A stretch of 56,258 bases of DNA, from NCBI GenBank assembly GCA_029298735.1, contig JANSLP010000216.1, positions 1-56,258 on the forward strand, read 5' to 3'. Positions 38,273 to 48,644 of the stretch are shown here, in pieces (positions within the stretch are counted from its first letter, which is position 1; each line of letters begins with the position of its first letter). Source of the DNA: Ophiostoma sp. CBS 140.51. Lineage: Eukaryota > Ascomycota > Sordariomycetes > Ophiostomatales > Ophiostomataceae. Below the pieces are notes generated by a model, which searched no databases, was not told the origin of the DNA, and was given only the letters and a program-made list of their open reading frames with translations. Both the position numbers and the translations under genes were made by a program.

Positions 38273-38959
38273 GATGAAGGGGATGTCGGTGATCTTCGTG
38301 ACTCGTAATGTTTGTGATGTCAATGACAATTTTGACAGCTGTGAGCAGCTGGAGTAAGAGGCATGAGTTCATAAAAGACACGGTTTTGACGGCCTTTTGC
38401 GGTTGCGGACGTCTGCGCCGGTGACTATTTTAAAAGCCGGTGCGGAGTACATACAGACGGTGGCGAGAATTGGGCTCCAGTTGGTAGCACGACCGCTTGA
38501 TCTCTTTTCCTTTTTGCTACGGCCTCCTCCTCGCTTCCCCATTTTGTGGGGAAAGATTCACTACTCCGCGGTCGGTACAAAACAATGTGTTGAGATGAAA
38601 AATATGTACAAATTGAATGGAATCAACACAAGTTACATATTTGTGAATGAAAACATAAAAATGCACTTTTATGTGCTAAATGATTTGCGAGCTCTTTTTG
38701 ATGAAAGAGCTTCAAATAATGCAATTCAATGGTGGGCTATAGACCTGTATTGTGTTTGTAGAGGGTCTGTTTGCCCTTTTAACATAATGTGCATACCATG
38801 CTGGTACCAAAAAATATACAGCTTACTCTATGCCTTTGCAGCGAGCACTATCTCTTTTTATATATTCCGACAATGCTGTCGTCGAAACGGCACAAAGTTG
38901 ATATATACAGGAAAGTTATTATCTCTCATCAAGCGTTGCCACCGAGCAACCATTTCAGA
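38273..38959. other. AT-rich spacer
   Basis: About 690 bp. A 188-codon frame crosses it, but the sequence is AT-rich with noncoding-like codons and no homology, so no gene is called. Confidence 0.4.
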
Positions 38960-40312
38960 TTAGACATTGGTGTCAGTCAACTGGTAGCCAATGGGGCCAT
39001 CCTGGAAGTTGTACTGCGTGGAGGTGTTGTAGTTCCAGAAAAAGTCGAGGTATTGCGGGTAGCTTGACGACGTGTTGCACTTCTCGTCAAAGCGAGGGGC
39101 AGCGTCGACAATGAGCGAAGAGTAGTTGGCCAGTGGACAGGAGTAGCCGGGGCCGTTTTGGCACGCGTTGAAGGGGACAACCGCCTCGTTGATGACGGCC
39201 CGGACATAGATGCCGGCGGTGCTCTTGACGGTGGCGTTGCAGGTCATGCGCTCCAAGGTCAGGTGGCCGCCCATGGGGACAATATCGGCGACACGGTACT
39301 GGTTGGGAAAGGGGATGGTGTCGTTGGGCAGCGGGTTGGCGGGGATGTCGAGGCCAAGAGCCGCCACCACAGGCGTAATATTGGCATCGTGGATGCTAGA
39401 TAATGTGGTTGAGCATTCATGTCTGATAAGCCCCTGGGAAGGGCAAAGGGCACTTACAAAGACCAAAACATGGATCCAGATTTGGGACCGGCCTCCATCA
39501 GGGCACGAGTGGCATTCGTGTAGACCTGGCCGACGGCAATCTGGTAGTCGCTGCCGGGGCCGACGCAGTAGTAGTACATCAGGTCCCAGATATAGCCATA
39601 GGCAACCCACTCGTCGAGGGTAAAAGCCTACCAGGCACGAGACGTAAGTTGGGTCCGCCGGGCACGACGGCGTCAGACTGTTGGCCCCCTGGGTTGCACT
39701 CTCCGAGATAATGTTGACCGCCGCACTGGTTGAGTAGTTGTACCCAAAGAAACCCTGGCCAAAATACCGCGCCGTTTCAATGACGCGCTCGTAGCCCGAC
39801 GAGAAGATGGGAACGACGGATTTCTTGTCCCACAAATGGCCGTAGCGAAGACGATAGTCGGTACCGCGGGAATAGGCGTCGGCCAGACCTGCATAGGCGC
39901 CCGAGTACGACTCTTGCGAGTACATGGCCGGGTCGTCGACATAGTACGTCCAGTCGTTAAGGAAGGCCAGATCACCCTTCCACGAACTGCTGTCGTTCTT
40001 TTGGGTTGCAGCCATCTTGGCCAGCACGGTCTCGTAGTTGGACCCAAAGCCAGAGTAGTCCGGGTACCGCTCGCCATGGCGCATCAGCAGAAACACCTGG
40101 TCGACTTGGCACCCTGCGGGCGTGTTGCGGTCGACGCCGTACGACACGCGGTCTGAGTACGGACCAAGGCTACTGGTGAACTTGAGCAAGTTGTAGCCGT
40201 CGAGGAACGACTGCGAGAACTGCTTCTCGCCAAATTGTGGGTACCCATGGCGGCCGGCGGAGACAGAAGAAATAAATGCCAGCCCGAGGGCCAACAATGA
40301 AGTTGACGACAT
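38960..40312 (-). pseudogene. Histidine acid phosphatase (phytase-like), frameshifted
   Basis: Starts with a signal peptide (MSSTSLLALGLAFISSVSAG) and has the catalytic RHGERYP (78-84) and the proton-donor HD in IHDANITPVV, so it is a secreted phosphatase/phytase-like enzyme of about 450 aa. The frame from 40312 is good down to PTYVSCL at 39632. The continuing conserved sequence (FTLDEWVAYGYIWDLMYYY, then VGPGSDYQIAVGQVYTNA) lies one frame over, beginning at 39627. Four bases, GTAG on the coding strand (39631-39628), separate the two parts. A normal intron follows at 39457-39396, joining FWSF to IHD. No splice option of plausible size skips the break, so I call a frameshift; sequencing error cannot be excluded. 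Otherwise intact, so inactivation is recent. Confidence 0.75.
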
Positions 40313-41016
40313 GATGAGAGAAAGCTGGTCTCTTCATCGGCTATCAGTGGCTCAAGTCCAACATCATGGAGCCGCAGCTCAAGACAGTGCACATGTGCCG
40401 CGACTTTTTTATGATCAGAGAATAGGCGTTTAGCCGCTACGTCAACTTCACAACGCACAAGAGACGTCAAGTGGAGCACGGTGTCATTGTCGACTACACA
40501 AACTGGGGGGTAGACCCAGAAGATGCAGAAGCCGTCATGGCTTACAAGCCAAAAGGTTGGAACTACACAGTAGAAGATCTATGAAGGTCACTCATGACAC
40601 GGTCGAGAGTGGTGGGTGGAGGAAGTGGCTACGCTTGTTCTCCATCTCCTTATTTTCTTAAATTTTATTTTTTTTTCGCTTATTTTTTCCTGTCCTTTTT
40701 TCACCTCTCTTCATCTTTTCCATTTATTTTCAATTTTAATAAATACGTCTCGACACTCATCATACCCCCGCGTTTTGTGTATTAGTTACTTTCAGCCGGG
40801 AAATGTTGTGTTACTTGAAACCAATTGGCCGCTTTCCGTTACATACTTTGAAAATGTGGCACAGCCGCCTCCGTGCCGCAGCTGAGCAAGAAACAGGACA
40901 TTCGCCAAATATATATTTTCGTTATTTTGTCAACCCCACCTGTCTTACACCTTCTCTACCAGCACCGATATCCACACAATAACCCACTGCAACAAGGTCA
41001 TCACGGTCCTGGCACG
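40313..41016. other. Spacer with coding remnant and MFS promoter
   Basis: Contains the remnant at 40336-40584 and then a pyrimidine-rich stretch (40640-40740) ahead of the transporter start at 41017. Confidence 0.4.
40336..40584 (+). pseudogene. Unidentified C-terminal coding remnant with in-frame stop
   Basis: A plus-strand frame with coding-like codons: GYQWLKSNIMEPQLKTV, a TAG at about 40423-40425, then VNFTTHKRRQVEHGVIVDYT and WNYTVEDL ending at a TGA at 40582-40584. It looks like the C-terminal end of an enzyme broken by one nonsense codon. Parent family not recognised. It starts only about 25 bp beyond the phosphatase start codon, suggesting a junction here. Confidence 0.4.
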
Positions 41017-42558
41017 ATGGAGAGCACAGACAGCATTGACGGGCACGCCCATGCGACCAACGAAGAGTCGCCTCTTTTTGTAGACAACAACAGGGATGTG
41101 TCCAACACCGCCAGCCAGTCAGCTGCGTTCACACGCAAAAGCATCTTCGCCGTCACACGCATCATTGGCACCGTGGTGCTTGTCGAAGCGGCGACCATCC
41201 TCACCGATGTTCCCATCTACGAGATCCTCGAAGACATTATCTGCCGCCAGATGGGCCGGATGGGCGATGGAGACAATGGCACACACGGCTGCTCCGGCGA
41301 TGCGGACGTGCAGGCCGAGTTGGCGTTTCTTCGCGGCTGGCAGTTGACGCTCGAGCTTCTTCCCGGCATCCTCATGGCCATCCCGTACGGCATTGTCGGG
41401 GATCGATACGGACGCAAGGTCATGTTCATCGTCTGCATGGTGGGCATTCTGCTCACGCAGCTGTTCTACCTGCTGGTCTGCTGGCGCTCCGACATCTTTC
41501 CGGTGCGGCTGACCTGGGCGGCGTCCATCTTCACCCTGATTGGCGGCGGGTCGGTGATCCTCAACGGCATTGTTTTTGCCATGTTGTCCGATGTGTCGCC
41601 CGAGGCATCGCGGTCGACCGTCTTCTTTTACTTTGGCGCCGCCGTCCTCGCCGGCGAGCTTGTCTTTAGCTCACTCGCAGCCTTTTTGATGCAACGTGTT
41701 AGTGTCTGGGCGCCCATCCAGTTGAGCCTGGCCCTGTTTGTGCCGGTTGTTCCGCTATGTTTGACACTGCCGGAAACATTGCTAAAGGACGACCCCACCC
41801 CGACCGATGTTGCAGGCACAGAGAATGGTGCCGAGAACGATACAACCGGCCCACCCGCATCCCGAACAAAGACCATGCGGAACGCCTTGTCAGACACTGC
41901 AGCCAGCTTTACTGCCTCCACGGCGTTTCTGTTCAACGGTGCAGACCACCAGGTTGGGCTTCTTCTGACCACCCTTCTCACCACAACTCTCGGCCGCCAT
42001 GCTCAGGACATCTTGCTCCAGTTTACGCGTGGTCGCTACGACTGGTCATGGGCCCAGGCAGGCTACCTCGTGTCCCTCAAAGCGTTTGTCGTGCTGCTCC
42101 TACTCCTGGTGCTCCTGCCCGCCATCAGCACCAACTACGCGCTGACCCGCTGGTGGCCGCTCCTGGCCGGCGTCCGCACGCCGCAGCAGCGTGATCTGTG
42201 GCTGGCCCGCGCCAGCTGTGTCATTCTCATCGTCGGGTGTTTGGTGGTTGGTCTGGCCCCCACTGCAGCCTCCATGATCACGGGCCTTGTCGTGTACTGC
42301 TTGGGAAACGGCTATAACCTCGTCCTGCGCAGTTTGCTCGCCGTCCTCGTGGAGCCAGCGCACCGTGGAACACTTTTTAATGCGGCCGGCATTCTCGAGA
42401 GCACCGGTGCTATTATCGCGGGTCCACTGCTGGCGGCCGCCTACCGTGCCGGCCTCCGTCTCGGCGGACTCTGGACCGGTCTGCCCTTTTTTGTGGCCGT
42501 AGCCCTGTTTGGCACAGCCCTATTTGTCTTGGCGACCGCTCGGCTGCCCTCGTCGTAA
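41017..42558 (+). CDS. MFS transporter
   Basis: 513 aa, intronless. Start chosen at 41017 (GCACGATGG); the upstream in-frame 48 codons look like leader. An acidic cytosolic N-terminus of about 45 residues precedes the first helix. A motif-A equivalent GDRYGRK lies after helix 2, and a long hydrophilic central loop (about residues 270-310, Thr/Asp-rich) separates the two six-helix halves. An unusually long extracellular loop with Cys residues (CRQMGRMGDGDNGTHGCSG) lies between helices 1 and 2. Family relatives include fungal drug/metabolite exporters. No substrate can be assigned. Confidence 0.85.
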   Translation: MESTDSIDGHAHATNEESPLFVDNNRDVSNTASQSAAFTRKSIFAVTRIIGTVVLVEAATILTDVPIYEILEDIICRQMGRMGDGDNGTHGCSGDADVQAELAFLRGWQLTLELLPGILMAIPYGIVGDRYGRKVMFIVCMVGILLTQLFYLLVCWRSDIFPVRLTWAASIFTLIGGGSVILNGIVFAMLSDVSPEASRSTVFFYFGAAVLAGELVFSSLAAFLMQRVSVWAPIQLSLALFVPVVPLCLTLPETLLKDDPTPTDVAGTENGAENDTTGPPASRTKTMRNALSDTAASFTASTAFLFNGADHQVGLLLTTLLTTTLGRHAQDILLQFTRGRYDWSWAQAGYLVSLKAFVVLLLLLVLLPAISTNYALTRWWPLLAGVRTPQQRDLWLARASCVILIVGCLVVGLAPTAASMITGLVVYCLGNGYNLVLRSLLAVLVEPAHRGTLFNAAGILESTGAIIAGPLLAAAYRAGLRLGGLWTGLPFFVAVALFGTALFVLATARLPSS

Positions 42559-43259
42559 TAGAGTTATTTACGGCCGTGTCGAGTCGTGGATGGATTCAAC
42601 CTGTATAAGTGAATTGGCGGCTAGTTCAAGTAAAGTAGCTAAATCGAGCAGTTGGCGTTTGCAATACTGTATATCTTTGATAAAAAACAATCGTGGTTTT
42701 ATTTTGCTTATGATATTATTTGTTACATTTCAGTATTTCTCCAGCATGTTTTGTTCGAAAATCCGAATCTTGATGTCCACTACATCTTGGACGAGCGCCG
42801 TCCGCTCCCGACCGTGCAAAACAACCGGCGCGCGCTCCTCGATGCATCTGAGTTCATTGCCAACAACGTTCCAGCTCTCGGACCGATGCACGCCATTCAC
42901 CAAGAATTCGACAACGACTGGTACGAAACGCGTGCCCTGGCTGCTCGAAACCAGATTTTTTTTCTTTTTTTAAAAAAAAAAAAAATAAGAAGCAAGATAC
43001 GCGGAAAAGTTAACCCCGCACTTATACGCCGCAATACAAAATGGTTCCGTTTAGCCTGTCTCGGCGGCTGCCAACAAGAACAACGGAAAAGAACGAAAAC
43101 AATCATAAAAATCTAAACGCGTTCAAAATTATACAGACACGAATCGTGTTCCTCTCACGATTCATTAGTCTCACTACGCCCATAACTATTACTATTTACA
43201 CCGGCCTTATTATCCTTAACGGCCCATTTATTTCTAGCTTTATACTGCCTCTACCTTTT
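42559..43259. other. Spacer with coding remnant and homopolymer tracts
   Basis: Includes the remnant at 42745-42954 and a T-run followed by an A14 run (about 42957-42985). Confidence 0.4.
42745..42954 (+). pseudogene. Unidentified coding remnant
   Basis: The plus-strand frame reads FENPNLDVHYILDERRPLP, then NNRRALLDASEFIANNVPAL and MHAIHQEFDNDWYETRALA, with biased GC-ending codons, abruptly continuing into a T/A homopolymer. It looks like an internal exon of an unknown gene stranded between AT-rich DNA. Parent not recognised. Confidence 0.4.
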
Positions 43260-44186
43260 ATGAGTACTACACCTCTCACGTTGCTCCCCTTGTGGTCGCG
43301 CCAGGAGGCGCACCAACATCGCTGGGGTCCAACTATCCGAGGCATGGTCGGTTCGGGCCTCGTGTGCTGCGGCTTCGTGCTGTTCCGCTGTGTTTACGGC
43401 GACAACGACGCTTGGGCGCGCTTCCTCGACACGATGAAGCAGCGCGTGTATACGCACGTCCAGCGCGACGCCGACGCAGGCGAGGCGTTTGTCCGGTACG
43501 TGGAGCCAGCCTTAGCGTGGACCTTTATCGAGGACGAGACGACGCTGGCCAATGCAACCAAGGAGCAGGTGCGTGAGCGGTTTATCGTGTGGCGCGACGA
43601 GCAGCTGCGGGACACAGCCCAGCACGTATCGGTCGCGCAGGCCGGCTTTTACAACGATCTGCCACGGTTTAACTACTGTCTTTGCGTCGACCAGGCGTGC
43701 TTAAATAGTTTGGAGGTATATCGGACGGTGGAGGACCAGCTAGGCTTCTACGAAGCCGGGCTGCCGGTAACGGTAGCCCTCGTTGCGTCGCCGTGGGCGA
43801 GGCCATATGCGTCGCTGGCCGATTTACAGAAGCAGGACAAGTGGCTAGGCTGGGGGGTCTTTTCGTCTCGAGGCCAGCCATCCGACGACGACGACGACGA
43901 CGAGGATGACGAGGAAAAAGTGGCAGAGGACGAGTTTCCGCCCATCGAGTCGTCCACATCCGTAAGTTTCTTTCACCTCTCTCATTAAACTATCCCTCCA
44001 CTAACACAGCCCTTCTACGCGCTTTAGTACGACGTCGGCTGGATGTACATTGAAGTCAAAACGCTGGTGGGCACGTACGACATGCTGCATGGCGGCGACA
44101 AGTGGGAGCATTACTATCTTCGGCCACCGCTAGTGCATCCCAGGCACCAGTCTCGGCGGCCAACACTATACAGCCTGCAGTCATAG
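43260..44186 (+). CDS. Fungal protein of unknown function
   Basis: Two exons, 43260-43961 and 44028-44186, give 286 aa. The intron starts GTAAGT. A nearer acceptor at about 44010 would give an immediate stop, so the acceptor TTTAG at 44027 is chosen, leading into YDVGWMYIEVKTL. The start at 43260 precedes a WGPTIRGMVGSGLVCCGFVLFRCVYGDNDAW segment whose W-G-F/Y-R-x-x-YGDD-x-W pattern occurs in many uncharacterised Pezizomycotina proteins. Asp/Glu-rich stretch at about 205-220. No signal peptide, membrane span or catalytic motif is evident. It may belong to the variable, lineage-expanded accessory families of filamentous fungi. Function unknown. Confidence 0.65.
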
Positions 44187-44978
44187 ATGTTATACATCGG
44201 GGATGAGTTTGAGCGTATTGTGCCCACTCGATTATATATACATCTAGCTCTGTGCACGGCCAACTGAGCTCTGAATTTGGCGACAGTGAGCCTAGTCTAC
44301 TAACCAGCGGACCTCTTGCAGCAGTCGCATTCAGAAATGCACATATCAAGGCGATCTGACCGCACGTTGCTGCGATCCAACTGATTGCGGCCGACTGCCG
44401 GGCCGTGTGTGGTCAGCTCTTGGACGTTGTCAAGAGATTGCGAGTTGATCCAAAGGCATCCAATTGCTGGGGTCCACCTCTTCCTGATGCCATTCTAGAC
44501 CGGCTCTTCTTCACTGTCTCATCCGACAACGTTGGTGCACTCAAATCACTTCTTGATGAGCACTTCCCTGACCGAGCCAATTTTTTCCCGGGCGAATGCG
44601 TTGTAAACGAGTTACTACCAGTTGTTAGCTTTGCCGCACGTGGTGGCCACATTGCCGCCCTGAATGAGCTTCCTCAGTACATAACCGAGCCAGAGTTTGT
44701 ATTCGATTCTCCAATGAGCCTTCAAGATTTTGTGGCAAGAGACGCATTCGATGCCAAAGCCAAAGATACAATCCTATTTCTTGTGAAGGAGCAAGGGTGG
44801 GATATTAAAGTATTCTCAGCGAGAGTCCAGAGAAGACAATATTTCTTCAGCACGTCAAGACAGAACTTCAACAAATTCGAGAAACGAAGAATGACGACAA
44901 GTTGGGCATTTCACAATCGCATGACGGTCAAAGGTTGTAGATCATTAAACTTAATTCTATTTTATGCAAGCAAACCCG
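44187..44978. other. Spacer occupied by an ankyrin remnant
   Basis: Between the unknown gene and the rhodanese gene. Most of it reads as the ankyrin-type remnant 44240-44950. Confidence 0.4.
44240..44950 (+). pseudogene. Ankyrin-repeat protein remnant with nonsense codon
   Basis: A plus-strand frame with ankyrin-like helices: LLTSGPLAAVAFRNAHIKAI, then a TGA at 44357-44359, then AADCRAVCGQLLDVVKRL, NVGALKSLLDEHF and SFAARGGHIAALNEL. No start codon at the 5' end, and the frame loses character after about 44950 where it runs antisense into the rhodanese 3' end. Related in order and sequence to the minus-strand remnant at 33738-33893 (PLP...LD-x-L...A-V-x-x-LL-x-x-HF). Non-functional as it stands. 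Confidence 0.5.
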
Positions 44979-46616
44979 TCATGCTTTTGTACGAGTATCT
45001 CTCACGACGTGAAAGTTCGCCACACCATCGTTGGCCAACTGGGCGACAAGCTGGTGCTCCCACTCAATGTAGCCCTCCATCGCTTCGCGGTCGTTGCCTG
45101 TGCCTTCATAAGGGCGCTTATAGACATCAATGGGCGATGAAAGCCAGCGAGCATTGTCCGCTCCCGACTCAAGCGGCAGAGATGCTTTGGTCCAAGCGGC
45201 CGTACCACCGACAAGGTATTGAACTGTACGATGTGCCGCAGCCTTGCGTGCATCCTCAACATTTGCCTGCGCAATCACGCCGTCTGGTGATGTGAGAACC
45301 AGAAGATCGTCGCCCTCAATGGACGCCAAATCCCGGGCCAGCTCCGGACCTGAAATATGCCATGCACCGGGGATACGGCCCTTACGGTATGCTGGACTGC
45401 GAGCAAGGTCGACGACAGTTACACCCTTGTTGTCCAGCAACTGCTTCAACTCGTCAACTGCGATACCACTCTCGCCTGGTGGGGAAGTATACGAGGGTCT
45501 CATGTGTGTCGATGCGGGGAGCTTCGGCAAAGCAGCCTCGTGGTCAAAGACATAGACATCCCATCCAAGCTGCAGGAGCCAGGAAGCAGTCATGCGCGCC
45601 CGCACACCATCAGTATCGTACAAGACAGCACGGGCACCACGCACACCTATCCACTCGTCTGTCGCCTGAACAAGTTGACCGCCGGGTGCTGACTGGAACC
45701 GGTCCGGGTGGCCCTCGGCATACTCGCTCGGGTCACGCACATCGAGCAGGTACAATGTCCGTGCATTGGCCGCATGTACTGCAAGGAACTCCAAAAGTTG
45801 TGGACCCTGGATAATTGGCACACCAACATGCTCCGCCCAGGACGTGGCATGTTTGCGTGCACGGCGGATAGCTTCCTCGGAGGGCGGCGGCACACGCCCT
45901 GTCTTGCCCGTCTCGAGCGGTGGGAGACCCCCGCCCTTTAGATCCTCTAGTGTCCAGCCAATCGTGCCGTCACGGAGAGCCACGACTTTGTTCGGGATAC
46001 CGGCATTGAGCAGAGATTGGGTACCAATCAAGCTGCGTGTCCGGCCTGCGCAATGGACAATTACTGTCGTGTCGGGCGAGGGGGCCGCATCAAACACACG
46101 GTACAGCAGCTCGCCACCGGGACAGCTGCGGCCGCGCGGAATGCTCATGGTGTTGTACTCTTCGAACCGGCGGGCGTCCAGCACCACAATGTCACTCTCT
46201 TCATCGGCCAAGAGCTGGTTGATTTCGCGCGGTGGCCTCGAAGGTGTCCCCTGGATGGCCTCGACCAGCTCGCCAAACGCCTTGGAGGGCACATTGACGT
46301 CGCGGTAGATCTCGCCGACACGGGCGTAGCCGGCGAGACCTCCTTCCAAAATGGAAACATCAGTGTAGCCCAGGGACTCGATTCGCGGGACGGCCCGCTC
46401 CGCATAGCCCTCGCCATCGTCATACACGACAACAGGCACACCCAGTCGGGGCACGAGCGCGGGCAGCTTGTCCTCGATCTCGGTGACGGGGACGGTCACG
46501 GCAAACAGCGGGTGGGCAATCGAATAGGGTCCTTCTTCGCGGACATCGACGAGGGCGACCTCTAAGTTGTTGGTCCAGCGATGGCGCAGCGCCTGCGGTG
46601 ATATCGTTTTCGCCAT
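44979..46616 (-). CDS. Four-domain rhodanese (sulfurtransferase)
   Basis: 545 aa, intronless. Four rhodanese-like modules are recognisable: about 1-105, 110-235, 255-390 and 385-510. Only the second has the catalytic loop with cysteine, HCAGRTRS with Cys189. The equivalent loops of the others read YDDGEGYAERA, YDTDGVRARM and TSPDGVIAQ, with Asp in place of Cys, so they are probably structural. The active domain would accept sulfur from thiosulfate or a persulfide donor and pass it to cyanide or another thiophile. Multi-domain proteins of this type are commoner in bacteria than fungi. With the absence of introns this hints at, but does not prove, horizontal transfer. Cytosolic; ends TRTKA. Confidence 0.85.
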   Translation of the reverse strand: MAKTISPQALRHRWTNNLEVALVDVREEGPYSIAHPLFAVTVPVTEIEDKLPALVPRLGVPVVVYDDGEGYAERAVPRIESLGYTDVSILEGGLAGYARVGEIYRDVNVPSKAFGELVEAIQGTPSRPPREINQLLADEESDIVVLDARRFEEYNTMSIPRGRSCPGGELLYRVFDAAPSPDTTVIVHCAGRTRSLIGTQSLLNAGIPNKVVALRDGTIGWTLEDLKGGGLPPLETGKTGRVPPPSEEAIRRARKHATSWAEHVGVPIIQGPQLLEFLAVHAANARTLYLLDVRDPSEYAEGHPDRFQSAPGGQLVQATDEWIGVRGARAVLYDTDGVRARMTASWLLQLGWDVYVFDHEAALPKLPASTHMRPSYTSPPGESGIAVDELKQLLDNKGVTVVDLARSPAYRKGRIPGAWHISGPELARDLASIEGDDLLVLTSPDGVIAQANVEDARKAAAHRTVQYLVGGTAAWTKASLPLESGADNARWLSSPIDVYKRPYEGTGNDREAMEGYIEWEHQLVAQLANDGVANFHVVRDTRTKA

Positions 46617-47235
46617 TGTGTTGTGTTGTCGTATGTCTATTTTAGTTGGATTAGCCCTACTAAATGATCACTTCATTTTTAGAAATATTATGTACGTCGC
46701 AGACCAGCTCGGCGAAACACATATGCAATAAGACTGCAACGCGTCTGCATACAAAGTGCATCGCCGGATTCTGCACGGTTTCGGAGCTGTCAAAGTGGAG
46801 TTGAGCTTCAACGGTGTACTGTCCAGTAATGTGATGTTTTTTTTTTGAGTTCTGCAGTGGAGCTCTTCAGTGAAAGTTGAACAAGGCTACGTCTCCGTGG
46901 AGAACGCTTCGGATGGTTTTTGACAAGTTTTTGGTGCCAATCGGACGGTTTTGTTTTGGGCTAACATGACGCCATTTGCCGATGGTGTGGCGTTTCCCCG
47001 GCTGGACGTGCGGAGCAATTCGAGATGATCTAAGGCTTAAGGAACTGGGCCGCGGGCCCTCCACTCGTCTTTTGGTCTTGGTTTCAAACTCATTCAACGG
47101 CCGTTTTCACTTTCACTCACTCCAATCGTTCGTCGGACCAAACTCACTCTGCGGCCCTTTTTTCAGTTGTTTATTGATTTTTATTTTATCGAAAATCCAC
47201 CGCAAAACCACCGCAAAATTCACAAAAATCAGACG
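46617..47235. promoter_or_regulatory. Divergent promoter between rhodanese and regulator genes
   Basis: About 620 bp between two genes transcribed away from each other, so a shared control region is likely. No distinct motif identified beyond AT-rich tracts. Confidence 0.4.
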
Positions 47236-48563
47236 ATGCAGAATAACACCGCCAGACAAAAGCGCCAATCGTGCGAAGCATGCCGTGAGTTTCTCTGTCA
47301 CAATCTGCTCACTTTTGCTACTCATTATCTAACAGCATAGGCACACGTAAGCTCAAGTGCTCGGGGTACACAGGCGAGAGACGGAGCTGTACCCGGTGCC
47401 TCACCCTCAATGTGGTGTGTCACTACCAGGACAAGGGCATCCCCGGCCGGCCAAGAAAACAACGCCGGCCGGAGTCGCAGGAAGGCGAGCGCGGAGAGAC
47501 GAGAGAGGATGAACACAGAGAACTACGGCACCTTGCTTTCGCACCGTCGCCGCCGGTGACTGACTCGAGCTCCACGGGATCCATCGACGGATCAAACGAT
47601 GACCGCCAGACCACATCGACGTCGTCACATCAATCACAATCACAACACCGTCTCGGCGGCGGCAGCGTCGACGATATGTTCCTACAGCCTCTTCAGTTTC
47701 CACTCTTTCCTTCATCCAATGAGACACTCCCACAACAAACCCTACCCGATCCAGCCACATCCGGTGACTTCTCATTCGACCCTTTCCCCATCGAACTGTT
47801 TGGACAATGCCCACTGATCCGTCACCATCACGAAGAAGAGACGACACCAATAACGACCTTATCACCGCCACAGTCACCCGCATCCATCTCCTGTCACTGT
47901 GCCGACGATGTCTCGGCATCTGTTCGTGCACTACGTCATCGAGCACAAGCTGTCTCGCATGCCATTGTGGGCGACTTGCGTGTCGGCACCGATCTCGTCG
48001 AGCGGTTATTGACATGCCCCATTTGCTACGACATTAAGAAGGCACCACGGTTGACGATTGAAAACGTGCTGCTCATCGGCCGCTTGATGCACGAAGTCAC
48101 CACAGGCTACCGACGATATTTGCGATGGGTGGGCAGCGACACAAATGGAGAGGGAGGCAGCAGGCAGGACTCTGTCAGCGTTGGTGGCGTCGAGTTCGAG
48201 ATCAACCGTCATATGGTTCACAAAGTTGTCCGACAAGGACTGCGGGCGGATGCAGCACGGTTGACAGACCTGGGTGGACGATTTGCCTTACGACAGCACA
48301 ACCGCCACATGGTCGGCCACGAGACATGTCCTGACCCAGATGGACGGTGCTGGCGTGAGCGGTACGATATGGACACAGATCCACTCGATATTTGCCCACA
48401 GAATGCAGCATCACGGACATTGACGCCGTGCTATCGGGTCGTGGATGCCATTTGTCTGGGCATCAAGGCATTTGCCGATGACGTGGGACAGCCTGACACA
48501 CAGGCATTACAGGCACAACAAACGCAACAAACTTCACGAGTAATTGGCGTAGGCGGACAGTAA
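47236..48563 (+). CDS. AflR-like Zn2Cys6 transcription factor
   Basis: Two exons, 47236-47284 and 47341-48563, give 423 aa. The intron (GTGAGT...CATAG) interrupts the zinc cluster after Cys16 and restores CEAC-RTRKLKC. The cluster is C13-x2-C16-x6-C23-x9-C33-x2-C36-x6-C43, followed by a basic Gly-Arg-Pro linker. The C-terminal half contains SVRALRHRAQAVSHAIVG, RLLTCPICYD and RLMHEVTTGYRRYLRW, reminiscent of the AflR regulatory domain found in regulators of secondary-metabolite clusters. The middle is Ser/Thr/Gln-rich. It is divergent from the rhodanese gene and convergent with the TPR gene. It probably controls the small right-hand cluster; that is inference. Confidence 0.85.
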
Positions 48564-48644
48564 CTGATAATTGTATGACTGGCCATGGATGACAAATTTT
48601 GTATGATGAGCACTTTTTATTTGTATTTCTATCCAAATGTATCA

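Noticed and set aside
38397..38963. 188-codon plus-strand ORF
   Set aside because: AT-rich with aromatic/Cys-heavy, noncoding-like composition, no motif, no promoter context; probably a chance frame in spacer DNA.
44405..45295. 296-codon plus-strand ORF as one protein
   Set aside because: Only the first about 180 codons look like ankyrin sequence; the rest is antisense to the rhodanese gene, there is no ATG start, and an upstream nonsense codon interrupts the family match.
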